Positions 31,669 to 33,800 of a stretch of DNA of 33,800 nt are shown piece by piece (position 1 is the stretch's first letter; the number at the start of each line of letters is the position of its first letter). The stretch lies in NCBI GenBank assembly GCA_913063055.1, contig CAJXZK010000027.1, forward strand, positions 1 to 33,800, given 5' to 3'. The notes below the pieces were generated by a model that was not told where the DNA came from, ran no database searches, and worked only from the letters and a program-made list of their open reading frames with translations. The position numbers were made by a program, and so were the translations under genes. The stretch comes from an uncultured bacterium (lineage in GTDB: Bacteria; Cyanobacteriota; Vampirovibrionia; Obscuribacterales; Obscuribacteraceae).

Positions 31669-32355
31669 TTACCTAACTAGCGGTGTTGTGCTGCGCAGAC
31701 TTTGAATCTCAAATAGTCCTGGGCAACCATATTCTTCCAGGGGCGGCAAATGCAGGGTTCTCTTGTCTAAGAAGTGGTTATAGACACGGCCGTCGTCGGC
31801 GGCCTTGAGAGTCTCGGCGATGATAAATTTCTCCGCGTCTAGGCCGTTGAGACCAAGCGTCCTTGCCTGCAGACCAATGCTCCGGCCAATGGCATTGTTG
31901 TGCAAATCTTTCTTCGTGTCTAAGTACCAGGGCTGTGAGCCAGACGCATTAGAGAAGATCGCTTCTGCGTATTCGTTGGCGCGGAACAATAGGTCGGCCG
32001 GAACTTCACTTAGTTCGTAGGCCGCCAGTGCCGAGCCGTAGGCGTGTTGAAAGCTATTAACGAGCTGTTTGTAAACATGGATAGTTTTGCCGTTGCGAAT
32101 ATATGGGCTTGTCAGTTCATTGAAAGTGGCGGCGCTGCCTGGCTCTGTTGGTATCTGCTTGTGCCATGAAAGTGGAATTAGTCTGCTGCTGCCAAAGAGA
32201 TGTTTTTCGGCAAAACTTACTCGCCATAAAATTGAGAAGACGTAGAGTCCGAGTGCAATTGTTGATAAAGAAAGAGCTATGAGTGCGGTATATTTTGGTC
32301 TGAGTTTTGGCGCATTTCTAATTGCTGGCGGTGTTGTCACTTTAGTCAAAGTCAT
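31669..32355 (-). CDS. Membrane-anchored protein with DUF6973-like motif
   Basis: A 228-residue protein with one N-terminal membrane segment (ALIALSLSTIALGLYVFSIL, about 28-47) and an outer domain. FQHAYGSALAAYEL followed by NEYAEAIF and DLHNNAIGRSIG resembles the H-A..SA..., D-x-x-NN-x-x-GR pattern I associate with DUF6973; the call is tentative. ATG 32355 is preferred over TTG 32406, though neither has a strong ribosome binding site. It abuts the convergent gene with no gap. Confidence 0.65.
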   Translation of the reverse strand: MTLTKVTTPPAIRNAPKLRPKYTALIALSLSTIALGLYVFSILWRVSFAEKHLFGSSRLIPLSWHKQIPTEPGSAATFNELTSPYIRNGKTIHVYKQLVNSFQHAYGSALAAYELSEVPADLLFRANEYAEAIFSNASGSQPWYLDTKKDLHNNAIGRSIGLQARTLGLNGLDAEKFIIAETLKAADDGRVYNHFLDKRTLHLPPLEEYGCPGLFEIQSLRSTTPLVR

Positions 32356-32530
32356 GGTGTTGATAGGGCTTTCTCGGAGAATTCTTTCCCATAGTAGCAA
32401 GCGCAAGGGCTGGCTGCTCGAACACGGAAAATAGCGCTATCTCCTGCTCCGTTTGATTTTGCGGATTTAACTGACTTTGTTTCGGAATTCGACCTATCAC
32501 TATTGCGCATAGTAGCAAGAGCTAAAAAGA

Positions 32531-32581
32531 AACACTATTGAGCAAAAGCGGCTTGGTGGCCGGTTCTGCATCAATAGTGTT
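32531..32581. repeat. 11-bp perfect inverted repeat in gene-free stretch
   Basis: AACACTATTGA (32531-32541) and TCAATAGTGTT (32571-32581) frame a 29-base loop with a possible inner GCA/TGC pairing. The 316-bp gap 32356-32671 contains this, the terminator at 32621-32660 and no gene. It could be a small structured RNA or an operator. Confidence 0.55.
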
Positions 32582-32620
32582 CTAGTCGCCTATGGGCTTT
32601 TTCAAACAGCGGAGTTGAAA

Positions 32621-32660
32621 AGCAAACAAAGACAAGGCAAATTTTTGCCCTGCCTTTGCT
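32621..32660 (-). terminator. Probable rho-independent terminator
   Basis: On the minus strand, just past the stop of the gene at 32672, a stem around GCAAAGG and CTTTG with inner GGCAAA/TTTGCC pairing is followed by TTTGCTTTT. The stem has several mismatches. Confidence 0.5.
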
Positions 32661-32671
32661 TGTGGGTGGCG

Positions 32672-33160
32672 TTACTTTTTGCTGGGTGCTGCCGAAGCCT
32701 TGCCGCTGATTGATAGCACCGTGGTGTTGTCGTTGCACTGCTGCACGGTTGAGACGGTGTAACCATCTTTGACCAGAACAGCGATGCGTTCATCCAGCAG
32801 GTAGCGAGGACAAGTGCTGACGTCGATCTTGATGTCGACGTTTGCAGCACCAACCTGTTCGAGCAAGGCCGCTTCGACCTTGTCGTTGAGTTCTTTCACC
32901 TGGGCGCGCCTGGTGGCGCGGGCGGTGAGGGCGCCGCTGATGCGATAGCCGATGGCCAGGCCGAAGAGCGACACATAGAAGGCATCGAAGAAGCGGCCCA
33001 TGTGATAGAGAACGGCAAAGCCTGCACCGATGGCGGCCAGGTGAAGCAGGGTTGTCCCGAGCTTGTTTGCCTTGGCCCACTCGCTCTTGGAGTGAAGGTC
33101 AAGGCCGATAGCCAGCAGTGTGAAGCCGGCAATGGCAAGTAGTAGTGTGATTGGGTCCAT
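32672..33160 (-). CDS. Small membrane protein of unknown function
   Basis: A 162-residue protein with an N-terminal membrane segment (ITLLLAIAGFTLLAIGLDL, 4-22), a further hydrophobic stretch (about 38-75, including FYVSLFGLAIGYRISGAL) and a soluble C-terminal part (about 85-162) with DIKIDVSTCPRYLLDERIAVLV. No known family. ATG start, 33 bp behind the PlsC-like gene, so likely in one operon. Composition is clearly more GC-rich than the genes to its left. Confidence 0.65.
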   Translation of the reverse strand: MDPITLLLAIAGFTLLAIGLDLHSKSEWAKANKLGTTLLHLAAIGAGFAVLYHMGRFFDAFYVSLFGLAIGYRISGALTARATRRAQVKELNDKVEAALLEQVGAANVDIKIDVSTCPRYLLDERIAVLVKDGYTVSTVQQCNDNTTVLSISGKASAAPSKK

Positions 33161-33193
33161 TTATTCTGGTTGGCCTTCTTGTTTTTGTTCTGG

Positions 33194-33780
33194 TTACGCT
33201 TTCTCGGCGATGGTGAGCAGCTTCTGGATTTCGGCTGCAACGGCATTGATGGCCTCACGCGGATCCTTGGGCAGATCGTTGTAGGCCATGGGCTTGCCGA
33301 TCACGACTGTCGCACCGTAGGTGGTGAAGGTGCGGTCTTCCTTGACCTTGTTGCCGGCGGCGTCCACGACCTTCTCGAAGTCTTTGCGACGACGGAAATT
33401 CTTGAAGCCGATGGCGTTCATGAAGCGGTGGAAGCCCGTGGCGTCCTTGGGGTCGCGTTTGTAGTAAACCGCGACCGGCAACACGTAGAGGTCGTTGCCG
33501 CCTACTGCCGTTGCCGTGGCGCTGAGCACGCGAGTGGACCCGGTGCGGAAGTCTTCGTTGCGGAGCTTGTTGTTGAAGACCAACTTGCCCTGGGGGAAAA
33601 CCAGCATGCGAGCGCCTTCGCTGACAGAAAGCATGCTCACTCCAGTGTCGACCACGGTCTGGCCGCCGCCGCTTTCCTGCGCCTTGCCGCCTTCAACCTG
33701 AATGCCGACAACGCCAGCCCAGGCCGCCAGAGTGCCACGAAGAATGCTGCGCAGTTCCTCGGCCTTGGCCATCTGTCGGT
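33194..33780 (-). CDS. PlsC-like acyltransferase, 5' end missing
   Basis: The C-terminal part of a glycerolipid acyltransferase. LVFPQGKLVFNNKL corresponds to motif III (FPEGxR-like) of the family, LPVAVYYKRD to motif IV, and GKPMAYNDLPKDPREAINAVAAEI to the common end. The catalytic HX4D motif, which should lie upstream, is absent because the contig ends. The ATG at 33772 is probably an internal Met; the frame runs on into the adapter junction at 33780. The substrate (probably lysophosphatidate in membrane lipid synthesis) is inferred from family. Confidence 0.72.
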
Positions 33781-33800
33781 CTGTCTCTTATACACATCTC
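33781..33800 (-). other. Nextera transposase mosaic end (artefact)
   Basis: CTGTCTCTTATACACATCT (33781-33799) is the reverse complement of the Tn5 mosaic end, and the following C fits the P7-side primer. It is library DNA, not genome. Confidence 0.97.

Noticed and set aside
1..33800. CRISPR arrays, tRNA genes, insertion sequences and prophage genes
   Set aside because: Looked for and not seen: no regularly spaced repeats, tRNA cloverleaf signatures, transposase or integrase motifs.

Overview
The window is a metagenome- or single-cell-style contig. It begins with an intact Illumina/Nextera P7 adapter (1-63) and ends with a transposase mosaic end (33781-33800), so both ends are library artefacts. 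Gene content suggests a bacterium on the cyanobacterial side of the tree, possibly a non-photosynthetic relative such as Obscuribacterales/Vampirovibrionia. The reasons are many WD40 and TPR proteins, a BT1-type folate/biopterin transporter, several COG0523 GTPases, and AT-rich Fur-family operators of a cyanobacteria-like type. This placement is inference; the sequence itself does not prove it.

Region 1 (about 64-16344) is a dense zinc-limitation island. A Fur-family gene, probably zur (5349-5720), sits among eight near-identical operators, TGATAAT-NN-ATTATCA, at 150, 2654, 5254, 5744, 10104, 12120, 13144 and 14376; a ninth lies at 23212. They precede three COG0523 GTPases, S4 and S18 paralogues lacking zinc ligands, an L33 paralogue, two WD40 propellers, two TPR proteins, a NiCoT-like permease, a TauE/SafE-type permease, a SelW-like redox protein, a methyltransferase, an FAD oxidoreductase, an Rrf2 regulator and several small unknown proteins. 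No ZnuABC system is present. Two operators are the cores of separate 40-bp perfect palindromes.

Region 2 (16451-23786) holds a secreted protein with Tudor-like repeats, then a visibly more GC-rich minus-strand operon. That operon runs ZIP transporter, His-rich COG0523 GTPase, FAD oxidoreductase (paralogue of the one in region 1), CxxC protein, and has no operator of the above type. Upstream are a BT1-type transporter (minus) and a MerC-like membrane protein (plus), separated by a 472-bp gap with one 7-2-7 operator and one 7-1-7 Fur-type palindrome.

Region 3 (23783-33780) looks like ordinary chromosome: a TPR protein, RNase P RNA (rnpB), a LysM-like protein, a membrane protein, an NAD(P)H quinone reductase with a TetR-style operator, trmD with a downstream HTH/coiled-coil gene, several lineage-type unknowns, and a GC-rich end with a truncated PlsC-like acyltransferase.

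Read together, region 1 looks like a coordinated response to zinc shortage: shift ribosomes to zinc-free subunits, release and reallocate zinc with COG0523 chaperones, and import metal by non-ABC permeases. The duplicated WD40/TPR proteins under the same operators are the least explained part.
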